Assembly (NCBI GenBank): GCA_946480295.1
Contig: CAMLIT010000057.1
Location: forward strand, 1-25,972
Direction: 5' to 3'
DNA from: an uncultured Gemmatimonadota bacterium
GTDB lineage: Bacteria; Gemmatimonadota; Gemmatimonadetes; Gemmatimonadales; Gemmatimonadaceae
DNA length: 25,972 bases
Shown: piece by piece, positions 16,686-25,811 of the stretch
Layout of the letters: every line of letters begins with the position of its first letter
How positions within the stretch are numbered: the stretch's first letter is position 1
Made by a program: the position numbers and the translations under genes
The notes under the pieces: model-generated
Told to the model about the DNA's origin: nothing
The model's database searches: none
Seen by the model: the letters and a program-made list of their open reading frames with translations, nothing else

Positions 16686-17981
16686 TCGATCGCGCCCACC
16701 GTGGTGCCTGGATAGTACGCCGAGAGGATGGTGCGGAAGTCCTGCCCTGCCCGCGCGCGGCCGATCGCGCCCCACTGGCACATCCCGACGCCATGCCCGT
16801 TACCCCGTCCGCGCAGCGTGAGTCTCGCAATCGATCCGTCGCTCCCCGTCACCGATTCGACGGAAAAATACGTGCTGTTGAGAATCGCGCCACCGGGCGA
16901 ACGCAGGACGTACCGGATCTCGTTGCCGTGGAGGACGTACGTGCCGCGATTGGTGCGGATGCGCAGCCGCGCGACGCGCCCCGACTCGGTGTGCCCGTCC
17001 ACGGCGATGCTCCGCGCGACCCCGGGGCGCCCGCCCGGCACGTTCGCGTAGCTCTTCAGGTAGCGCGCGAGCGCCGCGTCGAGGGTCGCGCGGTCCATCG
17101 TCCGCGTCCAGTGGAAGCTCGGCGAGATGTCGCAGTAGTAGCGATCGGTGCCCGGGATGCGATCGCTCACGCTGCGGAGGTACGGCTCCCCCTCGCCCCC
17201 CCACACCTCGTCCCCTGCCGCGGTCGCGCCGCCGCAGGTGGAGTGATAGGGCGCGTTCACGATCCGGCCGCCGTACATCAGCACGAGCCCGCGCGTGGAC
17301 GCCACCGCGGCGGCGGCGACCGGGTCCTCGGCCTCGACGCCGCCGTACACCTGGTCGTTGGTGCCGCTGGTCACGTCGTAATGCACGTCGTTCCCGAGGT
17401 GGATCGCCGCGTAGCTGCGCGCGGCGACCGCCTGCGCCTGCACGGCGGCCGAGTCGCTCGCCGGCCGACGCCCGATCTCCTCGGCCACCACGCCCGCGAT
17501 GTAGTCGTCGATCGCGAGGCGGTCGACGACGAGGAAGCCGCGCGAGCCGCTCGGATAGACGATGATGTCGCCGCGGTAGTGCCGATTGCCGTAGCCGATC
17601 GCGCCCTCCGGATCGTCGGCGCGGGCCATGAGCGGCCCCTCGGTCCACACGGTGGGGACGCCGTCCGGGCGGACGGCGCGCTCGCGCGTCCCATCGCGCT
17701 CGATCCGCCAGCTCTCGCCCCCCTCCGCGCGGGCGAGGAGCCCGCCGTCGGCATCGTAGAGCCGCCAGTCGCCGCGGGAGGAGAGGTGCACGACCTCGGC
17801 GCTCGCGGGGAGCTCGACGCGAATGAGCCGCGCGCCGACGGCGCCCGTCTCCTCGCGCGAGGTGCGGGAGGCGGGAGGCGGGACGCGGGAGGCGCCAGCG
17901 GGAGCCGGCCCGATGACGATCGGCCGCCTCGCGCACGCGAAGACGGCGGCCGCGGAACCGATCGCGATCGCGACGAGTGAT

Positions 17982-17989
<8 letters not shown>
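16682..17989 (-). CDS. SpoIID/LytB domain protein, probable lipoprotein
   Basis: SpoIID/LytB proteins bind and cleave denuded glycan strands of peptidoglycan. The 435-residue protein starts with a hydrophobic signal ending AAVFAC (C19), a near-lipobox. A Pro/Ser/Arg linker follows (about 28-46), partly coded by heptamer array D. The SpoIID domain holds DDYIAGVVAEEIG (161-173; E171 aligns with the catalytic Glu of Bacillus SpoIID), AQAVAARSYA, NDQVYGGVEAEDP, YHSTCGGATAAGDEVWGG and the C-terminal RGNGHGVGMCQWGA. There is no sporulation gene nearby, so the role is probably in cell wall turnover or division. The GTG start overlaps the end of hemL by 8 bp. Confidence 0.88.
17866..17893. repeat. 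Heptamer array D, (GGGAGGC)-type x4, in spoIID linker
   Basis: GGGAGGC, GGGAGGC, GGGACGC, GGGAGGC in tandem. It mixes the words of arrays C and A/E in one tract, linking the two variants. It encodes part of the linker after the SpoIID signal segment. Confidence 0.92.
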
Positions 17990-19387
<1,398 letters not shown>

Positions 19388-19391
<4 letters not shown>

Positions 19392-20812
19392 TTCCCGTAG
19401 CTCCCCATACTGGTCCCCATCACCGGCAGCGCGCGCGTCCGTCGGACGGCGGGGCGCGAACCCGGCACCACGCTCACCAGCGTCGCCCCGAAATCGTAGT
19501 CGTCCACGACCTCGTCGAGCCGCACGTCGACGAAGGTGCCAGGGACGAGGGGCGTGCCGCTCGCGGCGACGTACGTGACGCCGTCGATATCGTCGGCCTG
19601 CCAGATCGTCCGCGCCTCCGCGACGCCGTCGTCGCGCACGCGGTCCACGAGCGCGCGCACCGTGCGGCCGAGGCGTTGCTCGTACCGGTCCGCCGTGATG
19701 CAGCGCTGCAGCTCGTTCAGCCGCTCGAGGCGCTCGAGCTTCACCGCCTCGGGGACGTCGTCGGCCATCTCCCAGGCGCGCGTCCCCTCCTGCGGCGAGT
19801 ACGTGAACGCGCCCACACGGTCGAACTGCACCTCCTCGAGGAAGCGCAGCAGGGTCTCGAAGTCCTCGTCCGTCTCGCCGGGGAAGCCGACGATGCACGT
19901 CGTGCGGATGGCGACATCGGGCACCACGTCGCGGATGCGCGCCACCTTCTCGCGGATCGTGCGCTGGCGCTCCGGCCGCCGCATGCGCGCGAGCACCGCG
20001 TCGGACGCGTGCTGCATCGGCATGTCGAGGTACGGCAGGATGCGCGGCTCGCGCGCCAGCACCTCGAGCAGCCGCGGCGTGAGCCCGGCCGAGTAGAGAT
20101 ACAGCAGGCGGATCCACGGGATCGACGTCTCGCGCACGAGCGTCTCGAGCAGCTCCGGCAGGCCGATGCCGTCGCGCCGATCGCGCCCGTAGTGCGCGAG
20201 GTCCTGCGCGACGAGGTTGACCTCCAGCGCGCCCTGCACCTCGAGGAGCTGCGCCTCGCGCACCACCTCGTCGAGGGCGAACGAGCGGTGCTTGCCGCGC
20301 ATGAGCGGGATCGCGCAGAACGCGCAGCCGTGGTCGCACCCCTCGCTGATCTTGAGATAGCGCACGTGCGGCAGGTCGCCGGTGAAGAGCCGCACGCCGG
20401 GGTGCACGGGGGGCATCTCGCCGATCAACCCCCGCTCCTCCAGCTCCGGGATCAGCCGGTCCATCTCGGCGGCCCCGAGGAAGAGGTCGACCTCCGGCAG
20501 CGCCTCCACCAGCTCGTCCTTGTGCCGCTGCACCATGCAGCCGACGGCGACGACCGCCTGGCAGCGCCCCTCGTCCTTGTGGCGTCCCGCCTCGACGATC
20601 GCGTCGATCGACTCCTTCTTCGCGGCATCGATGAAGCCGCAGGTGTTGATCACGATCAGCTCGGCGTCGGCGACGTCGGGGGTGTGCTCGGCGCCGCGAT
20701 CGGTGAGCTGGGCGAGATAGCGTTCGCTGTCGACGGTGTTCTTGTCGCAGCCGAGGGTGACGAAGGCGACCTTCAGCGGCGGGGAGGAACGCGGGGGGCG
20801 GGTGGACTGCAT
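19388..20812 (-). CDS. rimO: Ribosomal protein S12 methylthiotransferase
   Basis: RimO is a radical-SAM enzyme with two Fe-S clusters that methylthiolates an Asp of ribosomal protein S12. The 474-residue protein has the N-terminal UPF0004 domain with cluster cysteines C22 (TLGCDKN), C58 (NTCGFID) and C92 (VGCMVQ). The radical-SAM CX3CX2C follows at C159, C163, C166 (GCDHGCAFCAIP), then a TRAM domain (about 385-450). CGFIDAAKKESID and IPLMRGKHRSF are typical of RimO rather than MiaB. ATG 20812 gives the standard N-terminus; longer frames upstream read into the promoter. It is the first gene of the operon, and its stop overlaps hemL as ATGA. Confidence 0.95.
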
Positions 20813-20819
20813 CGGGCTA

Positions 20820-20848
20820 AATCTAGCCGGTGCAGGAACTTCGCTCAA
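20820..20848 (-). promoter_or_regulatory. Predicted promoter of the rimO operon
   Basis: On the minus strand TTGAGC (4/6) at 20848-20843, a 17-bp spacer and TAGATT (4/6) at 20825-20820. The usual distance puts the transcription start at about 20812-20814, on the rimO ATG, so the mRNA would be leaderless. No Shine-Dalgarno is seen before the ATG, which agrees. Confidence 0.55.
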
Positions 20849-20849
20849 C

Positions 20850-20868
20850 GCCAGCGCTGCGCGCTGGC
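20850..20868. promoter_or_regulatory. Inverted repeat between rimO and lipoprotein gene
   Basis: GCCAGCGC-TGC-GCGCTGGC, a perfect 8-bp-arm inverted repeat directly upstream of the rimO -35 box, in the 185-bp gap between divergent genes. No T-run follows on either strand, so an operator is more likely than a terminator. The rest of the gap (20869-20985) shows no feature I can support. Confidence 0.4.
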
Positions 20869-20997
20869 ATCGAGCGATCTGTATGGCACACACCCTCACG
20901 CGGGAGGGGGGCAGCCGTCTACATTCGGTGTACGACGTGCGCGGGCCGAGCGATGGCCGGACGCGCCGGACCATCGATTCCCGAACGGAGAGAGCTG

Positions 20998-21741
20998 ATG
21001 CAAGTGGAGTCGTCGAAGGGGATGCGCCGCGGCGGGAGAACGCTGGTCGCCGTCGCCGCGGTCGTGCTGGTCGCCGGCTGCAAGCTGGGCGGCACCGACC
21101 TCGGCCCGGCGCCGCAGGTGCGACAGGTCACCTTCCCCACGCACTCGCTCGCCCTCACGTCGTGCCAGGCGGTGAACATCCAGCCGACCGTGGTCGCCGA
21201 CACCGGCGCGTTGACGGCGCTCGCCTGGACGTCCCAGGACTCGACCATCGCCCTCCCCGACAGCATCGGCCACCTGCACGCGCTCAAGCCCGGCAGCACG
21301 GTCGTGCGCGCCGCGAGCTTCCTCCAGCCGACGGTCTTCGACACGCTGCGCGTGAACGTGGCGGATCCCGCCGGACCGTTCGTGACCCTCGCCGCGATCC
21401 AGCAGGCGTTGAACGGGGAGGCGGCGGATCTCTCGGCGCTGCACGATTCCGTGGACGTCGTGCTGCACATCTCGCCCCTCGGCTGCCGGCTGAACAGCCA
21501 GCCCAAGTTCACGAGCGCCGACCTGGCGTTCGCCGGCGCCACGAACTTCACCCAGACCTTCGTGTACCCGGCGGGGCTGGTCGGCTCGGTGATCCTGCGC
21601 GTCAACACCGCGGCCGTGGACTCGACGACCAAGCAGCCGGTCCTGCCGAACGGGAGCTACGCGCTCACCGCGCACGTGAAGAGCGACTCCGGGACGGTGT
21701 ACGCGACCTCGGCGACCCAGGTCACCGTCTCGAACCCCTGA
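20998..21741 (+). CDS. Lipoprotein with bacterial Ig-like domain
   Basis: This 247-residue protein has a signal sequence with basic start (MRRGGR) and lipobox LVAGC, lipidated at C28. The mature part begins with an Ig-like stretch resembling the BIG2 fold (about 48-120: LTSCQAVNIQPTVVAD, LAWTSQDSTIALPDS, ALKPGSTVVRAAS, TLRVNVAD). A second beta-rich half (about 125-247) includes QTFVYPAGLVGSVILRVNT and GSYALTAHVKS. Two cysteines (C56 and C163) could form a disulphide. GGAG stands 7 bases before the ATG. It is divergent from rimO and convergent with yajQ, so it is probably a single-gene unit. The function is unknown. Confidence 0.8.
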   Translation: MQVESSKGMRRGGRTLVAVAAVVLVAGCKLGGTDLGPAPQVRQVTFPTHSLALTSCQAVNIQPTVVADTGALTALAWTSQDSTIALPDSIGHLHALKPGSTVVRAASFLQPTVFDTLRVNVADPAGPFVTLAAIQQALNGEAADLSALHDSVDVVLHISPLGCRLNSQPKFTSADLAFAGATNFTQTFVYPAGLVGSVILRVNTAAVDSTTKQPVLPNGSYALTAHVKSDSGTVYATSATQVTVSNP

Positions 21742-21754
21742 CCGCGCCGCCGCC

Positions 21755-21774
21755 GACCGGGCGCGCGCCCGGTC
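21755..21774. terminator. Palindrome between convergent lipoprotein and yajQ genes
   Basis: A perfect 20-bp palindrome, GACCGGGCGC followed by its reverse complement, overlapping the yajQ stop codon. It folds equally on both strands with an 8-bp stem and 4-nt loop. There is no T-run, so a bidirectional terminator role is inferred from its position only. Confidence 0.5.
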
Positions 21775-22273
21775 AGCGGTAGTTGCCGAACTGCAGCTCG
21801 ACGCCGAAGTCCTTCGAGCGCAGGAGCCGGATCGCCTCCTGGAGGTCGTCCTTCGCGGGCGCGCTGACCCGCACCTGGTCGCCCTGGATCGACGCCTGGA
21901 CCTTCTTCAGCTTCGCGTCCTTGATCGCGGCGGCCACCTTCTTCGCCGTGTCGCCGTCGAGCGCCGTCTTGAGCTTGATCTCCTTCCGCACCGTGTCGCC
22001 GCCGGCGGGCTTGGTCTCGCCGATGTCGAGGTTCTTCACCGGCACGCCGCGCTTGATGAGCTTCGCCTGGAGGACGTCGAAGAGCGCGCGCATGCGGAAG
22101 TCGTCGTCGGCGACGAGGTCGATCGCGCTCTCACCACGCTTGAATTCGATCGCCGCCTTCGAGCCCTTGAAGTCGTAGCGCTGCGCGATCTCCTTCTGCG
22201 CCTGATTGACGGCGTTGTCGACCTCCTGCATGTCGACGCCGGTGGTGACATCGAAACTGTAGGTCTGGGCCAT
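21773..22273 (-). CDS. yajQ: YajQ-family nucleotide/c-di-GMP-binding protein
   Basis: The 166-residue protein matches the YajQ family over its full length: MAQTYSFDVTTGVDMQEVDNAV, RYDFKGSKAAIEF, DDDFRMRALFDVLQAKLIKRGV, KEIKLKTALDGDTAKKVAAAIKD, KVQASIQGDQVRVSAPAKDDLQEAI and the final VELQFGNYR. Members bind cyclic di-GMP in Xanthomonas and Pseudomonas and act with a LysR regulator there; in others the role is uncertain. No LysR gene is in view. It lies downstream of the sigma factor gene behind a terminator. A possible -10 box TAGAAT (22335-22330) suggests its own promoter. The leader contains 7-bp repeats instead of a Shine-Dalgarno site. Confidence 0.92.
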   Translation of the reverse strand: MAQTYSFDVTTGVDMQEVDNAVNQAQKEIAQRYDFKGSKAAIEFKRGESAIDLVADDDFRMRALFDVLQAKLIKRGVPVKNLDIGETKPAGGDTVRKEIKLKTALDGDTAKKVAAAIKDAKLKKVQASIQGDQVRVSAPAKDDLQEAIRLLRSKDFGVELQFGNYR

Positions 22274-22279
22274 TCGCTG

Positions 22280-22314
22280 GTTCCGCTGTTCGCCTTCCGC
22301 TGGTCGCCTTCCGC
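22280..22314. repeat. Heptamer array G in the yajQ leader
   Basis: Five units in 7-bp phase: GTTCCGC, TGTTCGC, CTTCCGC, TGGTCGC, CTTCCGC. On the yajQ strand this is an alternation of GCGGAAG and GCGANCA, a 14-bp higher-order repeat. It ends 6 bp before the yajQ ATG. Confidence 0.75.
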
Positions 22315-22322
22315 CAGCACAC

Positions 22323-22338
22323 CGGTAGGATTCTACCG
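22323..22338 (-). promoter_or_regulatory. Hairpin with possible -10 box upstream of yajQ
   Basis: CGGTAG-GATT-CTACCG inverted repeat that contains, on the minus strand, TAGAAT, a good -10 hexamer. The matching -35 (TTCTGT, 17 bp away) is weak. A promoter for yajQ is plausible, with the inverted repeat as operator. Confidence 0.3.
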
Positions 22339-22350
22339 CAGCGGGGCGCG

Positions 22351-22385
22351 AAACAGAACGGCGGCCGCCGAGTCGCGGCCGCCGT
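22351..22385 (-). terminator. Intrinsic terminator of the sigma factor transcript
   Basis: Perfect 11-bp stem, ACGGCGGCCGC and its complement (22358-22368, 22375-22385), with a 6-nt loop. On the minus strand it is followed by TCTGTTT. It lies 36 bp after the sigma factor stop codon. Confidence 0.75.
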
Positions 22386-22388
22386 GGC

Positions 22389-22416
22389 CTGCGGACGGCG
22401 GAGTGCGGATGACGGA
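22389..22416. repeat. Degenerate heptamer tract H after the sigma gene
   Basis: TGCGGAC, GGCGGAG, TGCGGAT, GACGGAC in 7-bp phase, between the sigma factor stop and its terminator. The words resemble those of the right-end array. Confidence 0.5.
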
Positions 22417-22421
22417 CAGCG

Positions 22422-23279
22422 TTACCCGAGATACGACTCCAGCGCCCGCGCGCGCGACACGTGGCGCAGCCGCGAGAGTGCCTTCTCCTTGATCTGCCGC
22501 ACCCGCTCGCGGGTGATGCCGAGGAGCGACCCGATCTGCTCCAGCGTCATCGGCTCCTCGCCGTCGAGGCCGAAGTAGAGGCGCAGGATCTTCGACTCGC
22601 GCTCCTTCAGGTGCGAGAGCGCCTCCTCGATCGACTCCGTCAACGCCTTCTCGAAGGTCTGCTCGTCAGGCGCCGGGTTCAGGTTGTCCGGCAGGTAGTC
22701 GAGCAGCTTGTTGTCCTCGCCCGGCGTCAGCGGCGCATCCAGCGAGAGGTGCGTCTGCGAGATGGACATCGTCTTCGCGACCTCCTCCTCGCTGATGTCC
22801 ATCCCGTCGGCGATCTCCTCGTGCGTCGGCTCGCGCCCGAGCTCCTGGAGCAGGGCGTTGGCGCGCCTGCCGATCCGGTGCAGCGTGCCCGCCCGGTTCA
22901 GCGGCACGCGCACGATCCGCGACTGCTCGGCCAGCGCCTGCAGGATCGCCTGCCGGATCCACCACACCGCGTAGGAGATGAACTTGATCCCCTTCGTCTC
23001 GTCGAACTTGTGCGCCGCGCGGATCAACCCGAGGTTCCCCTCGTTGATCAGGTCCGAGAGCGAGACGCCCTGGTTCTGGTACTTCTTCGCCACCGAGACG
23101 ACGAAGCGCAGGTTCGAGCGCACGAGCTTGTCGAGCGCCTCCTGGTCGTTCTCGCGGATGCGCTGCGCGAGCCGCACCTCCTCCTCCCGGGAGATCAGCG
23201 GATACGCGCTGATGTCCCGCAGGTACTGGTCGAGCGATCCTTCCTCATACGAGGATTTCTTGTGGGTCGTGACGGCCAT
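22422..23279 (-). CDS. rpoD: Primary-type sigma-70 factor (short, no region 1.1)
   Basis: The 285-residue sigma factor recognises -10/-35 promoters. Region 1.2 (SLDQYLRDISAYPLISREEEV, 15-35) is present; region 1.1 is absent. Region 2 includes LVRSNLRFVVSVAKKYQNQG, DLINEGNLGLIRAAHKFDETKG and the -10-reading FISYAVWWIRQAI (100-112). Region 3 spans about 126-200. Region 4 has the -35 helix-turn-helix MTLEQIGSLLGITRERVRQIKEKAL (244-268). The near-perfect region 2.3/2.4 and 4.2 point to the housekeeping factor or a very close paralogue (RpoD/SigA/RpoS-like). ATG 23279 has AAGGAG 11 bases upstream; the frame open beyond it overlaps lepB and has no family similarity. It lies after lepB. Confidence 0.93.
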   Translation of the reverse strand: MAVTTHKKSSYEEGSLDQYLRDISAYPLISREEEVRLAQRIRENDQEALDKLVRSNLRFVVSVAKKYQNQGVSLSDLINEGNLGLIRAAHKFDETKGIKFISYAVWWIRQAILQALAEQSRIVRVPLNRAGTLHRIGRRANALLQELGREPTHEEIADGMDISEEEVAKTMSISQTHLSLDAPLTPGEDNKLLDYLPDNLNPAPDEQTFEKALTESIEEALSHLKERESKILRLYFGLDGEEPMTLEQIGSLLGITRERVRQIKEKALSRLRHVSRARALESYLG

Positions 23280-23358
23280 ACGTACAGCTGCTCCTTGTGC
23301 GGCGGTCGTACCTTCGCGCGAACGGCGAGAGTTCTCGTGCTCTGACGAACGTGATCTA

Positions 23359-24150
23359 TCAACGCACCCGCTCACCGATCCGGTTCCACCGGATCCGGGT
23401 GAGCCAGTCAAACCTATTCGCGGTATCCGGAGCGTAGCTGTAGTAGATGACGAACGGCCGGCCCTTGAGCAGCGAATCGGGGACGAAGCCCCAGTACCGG
23501 CTGTCCAGGGAGTTGTCCCGATTGTCACCGAGGACGAAGTAGTTCCCTTCTGGGACGACCAACGGCCCCCAGTTGTTACGGGACGGGTGGTAGCCTACGG
23601 ACGCGATCGCCGACCGCACGAGGTAGTCCCGCTGCCAGCGGAAGTCCTCCGGGGCGGGGTCCATGTCCGGCTCGGTTCGCAGCACGTACCACTCGTCGAG
23701 CGCATGGCCGTTCCGGTAGAGCCGACCGTCGCGCATCTCGAGCGTGTCGCCGGGCACGCCGACGAGCCGTTTCACGAAGTTCTTGCTGACGTCCACCGGC
23801 CACTCGAAGACGATGACGTCGCCGTCGTGGGGGGTCTCGACCTTCGGCAGCCGGAGGTGGGTCATCGGCACCTCGGCCCCGTAGGCGAGCTTGTTGACGA
23901 GCAGGAAGTCGCCGACCTGGAGCGTGTTCTCCATGCTCCCGCTCGGGATCTTGAACGCCTCGACGAAGAAGGTGCGGATGAAGAAGAACAGCAGCACCGA
24001 GACGACGAAGATCTTCGCCCACTCGAAGACGAAGCCGAGCGCGCCCGCTCCCCGGTTGACCTCGCGCAGCGCATCGATCTTCCGCTCCGGCGTGATGGAC
24101 CGCGACGGAGCGGATGATGGGGAGGACGAGGCGGACTCGTGCATGCTCAT
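23359..24150 (-). CDS. lepB: Signal peptidase I
   Basis: LepB removes signal peptides from exported proteins at the inner membrane. The 263-residue protein has a polar N-terminus (1-40), one clear membrane helix (about 43-60) and the S26 catalytic domain: the nucleophile S72 in IPSGSMENTL, the general-base K127 in FVKRLVGVPGD, and the GDNRDNSLDSRYWGFVP box. The long insert between these (about 140-205) is usual for Gram-negative forms. ATG 24150 has no good Shine-Dalgarno; ATG 24144 is two codons later. It is followed by the sigma factor gene at 79 bp. Confidence 0.95.
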   Translation of the reverse strand: MSMHESASSSPSSAPSRSITPERKIDALREVNRGAGALGFVFEWAKIFVVSVLLFFFIRTFFVEAFKIPSGSMENTLQVGDFLLVNKLAYGAEVPMTHLRLPKVETPHDGDVIVFEWPVDVSKNFVKRLVGVPGDTLEMRDGRLYRNGHALDEWYVLRTEPDMDPAPEDFRWQRDYLVRSAIASVGYHPSRNNWGPLVVPEGNYFVLGDNRDNSLDSRYWGFVPDSLLKGRPFVIYYSYAPDTANRFDWLTRIRWNRIGERVR

Positions 24151-24235
24151 TCGACTACGTCACCGGCAGGGACCGAGGCGGACCCGGAAAGACATGAGCG
24201 TTTGGCCGAAGGCCCGTTCTTGAGAATTAACCGAC

Positions 24236-24250
24236 CGGCCGAATGGGCCG
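24236..24250 (-). terminator. Weak hairpin after the ALDH gene
   Basis: CGGCC-GAATG-GGCCG, a 5-bp stem 15 bp after the ALDH stop, followed on the minus strand by GTCGGTTAATT. The stem is short and the T-run poor, so read-through into lepB is likely. The rest of the 115-bp ALDH-lepB gap has no clear promoter. Confidence 0.3.
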
Positions 24251-24265
24251 CAAGCACGCTCCGAC

Positions 24266-25768
24266 TCAATCGGGCGTCCCGAGATACGTGTCGATCTGCG
24301 CGCGCTGAAGGGCGCCCGAGAAGTCGACGTATCCGACCTTGGTCTCCGAGTAGAACTCGTAGACCTCCCATCCCCCTTCCCGGTGGCCATTGCCGGTCTG
24401 TTTCACCCCGCCGAAGGGCAGATGTGCCTCCGCGCCGATGGTCGGCGCGTTGATATAAGTGATCCCGTTGTCCAGCTCGTTCAAACCGCGAAAGGCCGCG
24501 TTCACGTCACGCGTGTAGAGCGAGGACGACAGCCCGTACTTCACGTCGTTGTTCACGGCGATCGCCTCGTCGAGCGTGCTCACCCGGACGACCGACAGGA
24601 CGGGGCCGAAGATCTCCTCCTGCTCGAGCCGCATCCCGGCGCGCACGCGCGCGAAGATCGACGGCTCGAAGAAGAAGCCGTGCTCCAGCCCGTCGCCCTC
24701 GGCGCGACGGCCGCCGCACAACAGGTCGGCGCCCTCCCCCTGGCCGATGTCCATGTACCGCTGGACCTTCTCCAGCGCGTTCCGGTTGACGAGCGGCCCG
24801 ACGTCGGTCCCCTCCTTCCGGCCGTCCCCGAGCCGGAGCCCGCGCACCCGCTCCACGAGCTGGCTCAGGAACTCGTCGTGAATCCCGTCCTGCAGGATCA
24901 GACGACTGGTGGCGGTGCAACGTTGCCCCGTCGTCCCGAATGCGCCCCAGATCACACCCTCCATGGCCAGGTCGAGATCGGCGTCGTCGAGGACGATCAT
25001 GGCGTTCTTGCCGCCCATCTCGAGCGACAGCCGCTTGTGCATGCGCCCGCAGGTCTCGCCGACGATCCGACCGGTCTCGGTGGATCCTGTGAAGGAGATC
25101 ACAGGAATGTCGGGATGCTCGACGATGCGGCGCCCGGCCTCCTCGCCCACGCCGTGGACGAGCTGGATGCACTCCGGCGGCAGCCCGGCCTCGAGCAGGA
25201 TCTCGACGAGGGCGGTGGCGGTGTGCGGCACATCCTCGGCGGGCTTGAAGATGCACACGTTCCCGCAGAGCAGCGCGGGGAACATCTTCCAGGTCGGGAT
25301 GGCCATCGGGAAGTTGAACGGCGTGACGATGCCGCAGATGCCGATCGGCCGGCGGTAGCTCATCGCCCACTTGTTCCGCAGCTCGCTCGGGACGGTCTTG
25401 CCGAAGAGCCGCCGCCCCTCGGACGACGCGTAGTACGCGGTGTCGATCCCCTCCTGGACGTCGCCGCGGGTCTCGGTGAGCGGCTTGCCCATCTCGCGGG
25501 TCATGAGGTCGGCGATCTCCTCCTTGCGCTGGACCATGAGGTCGCCGACGCGGCGCAGCACGTCGCCGCGCACCGGCGCGGGGGTGCGCTTCCAGAGCTC
25601 GAACCCTCGTTTGGCAGACGCGACGGCCCGCTCCACGTCCGCGCCCCCGGAGAGCGGAAACCGGCCGACGAGGTCGTTCCAATCCGCCGGATTGCGGTTC
25701 TCGAAGTACTCGCCGCCCACGGGCTCGACCCAGGCGCCGGCGATGAAGTTCTTGAAGGTCTTGGTCAT
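24266..25768 (-). CDS. NAD(P)-dependent aldehyde dehydrogenase
   Basis: The enzyme oxidises an aldehyde to a carboxylic acid. From ATG 25768 it has 500 residues, a normal length. The family residues are N152 (PFNFP), K175 (FKPAED), the SFTGST loop (225-230), the general-base E250 (LEMGGKN) and the nucleophile C284 (GQRCTATSR). EEIFGPVLSVVR and LPFGGVKQTGNGHREGG follow. The C-terminal signature and NAPTIGAEAHLPFGG are near those of semialdehyde dehydrogenases, but I cannot name the substrate. The frame extends 13 codons upstream (ATG 25807), but the sequence there has no family similarity. It lies upstream of lepB with a 115-bp gap and next to the right-end minisatellite. Confidence 0.92.
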   Translation of the reverse strand: MTKTFKNFIAGAWVEPVGGEYFENRNPADWNDLVGRFPLSGGADVERAVASAKRGFELWKRTPAPVRGDVLRRVGDLMVQRKEEIADLMTREMGKPLTETRGDVQEGIDTAYYASSEGRRLFGKTVPSELRNKWAMSYRRPIGICGIVTPFNFPMAIPTWKMFPALLCGNVCIFKPAEDVPHTATALVEILLEAGLPPECIQLVHGVGEEAGRRIVEHPDIPVISFTGSTETGRIVGETCGRMHKRLSLEMGGKNAMIVLDDADLDLAMEGVIWGAFGTTGQRCTATSRLILQDGIHDEFLSQLVERVRGLRLGDGRKEGTDVGPLVNRNALEKVQRYMDIGQGEGADLLCGGRRAEGDGLEHGFFFEPSIFARVRAGMRLEQEEIFGPVLSVVRVSTLDEAIAVNNDVKYGLSSSLYTRDVNAAFRGLNELDNGITYINAPTIGAEAHLPFGGVKQTGNGHREGGWEVYEFYSETKVGYVDFSGALQRAQIDTYLGTPD

Positions 25769-25811
25769 GCGATCCGCTCTGTGGCTGGAGAATCCCAACG
25801 ACATCACACGT

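Noticed and set aside
23326..23337. CGAGA-GT-TCTCG as an SOS or heat-shock operator before the sigma gene
   Set aside because: Five-base arms only; it does not match LexA or CIRCE consensus well, and chance is likely in GC-rich sequence.
23280..23528. N-terminal extension of the sigma factor (region 1.1)
   Set aside because: The extra residues come from the lepB region in another frame, are not acidic as region 1.1 is, and ATG 23279 has AAGGAG upstream.
24204..24214. GGCC-GAA-GGCC hairpin as terminator in the ALDH-lepB gap
   Set aside because: Only 4 bp of stem and no T-run on the minus strand.
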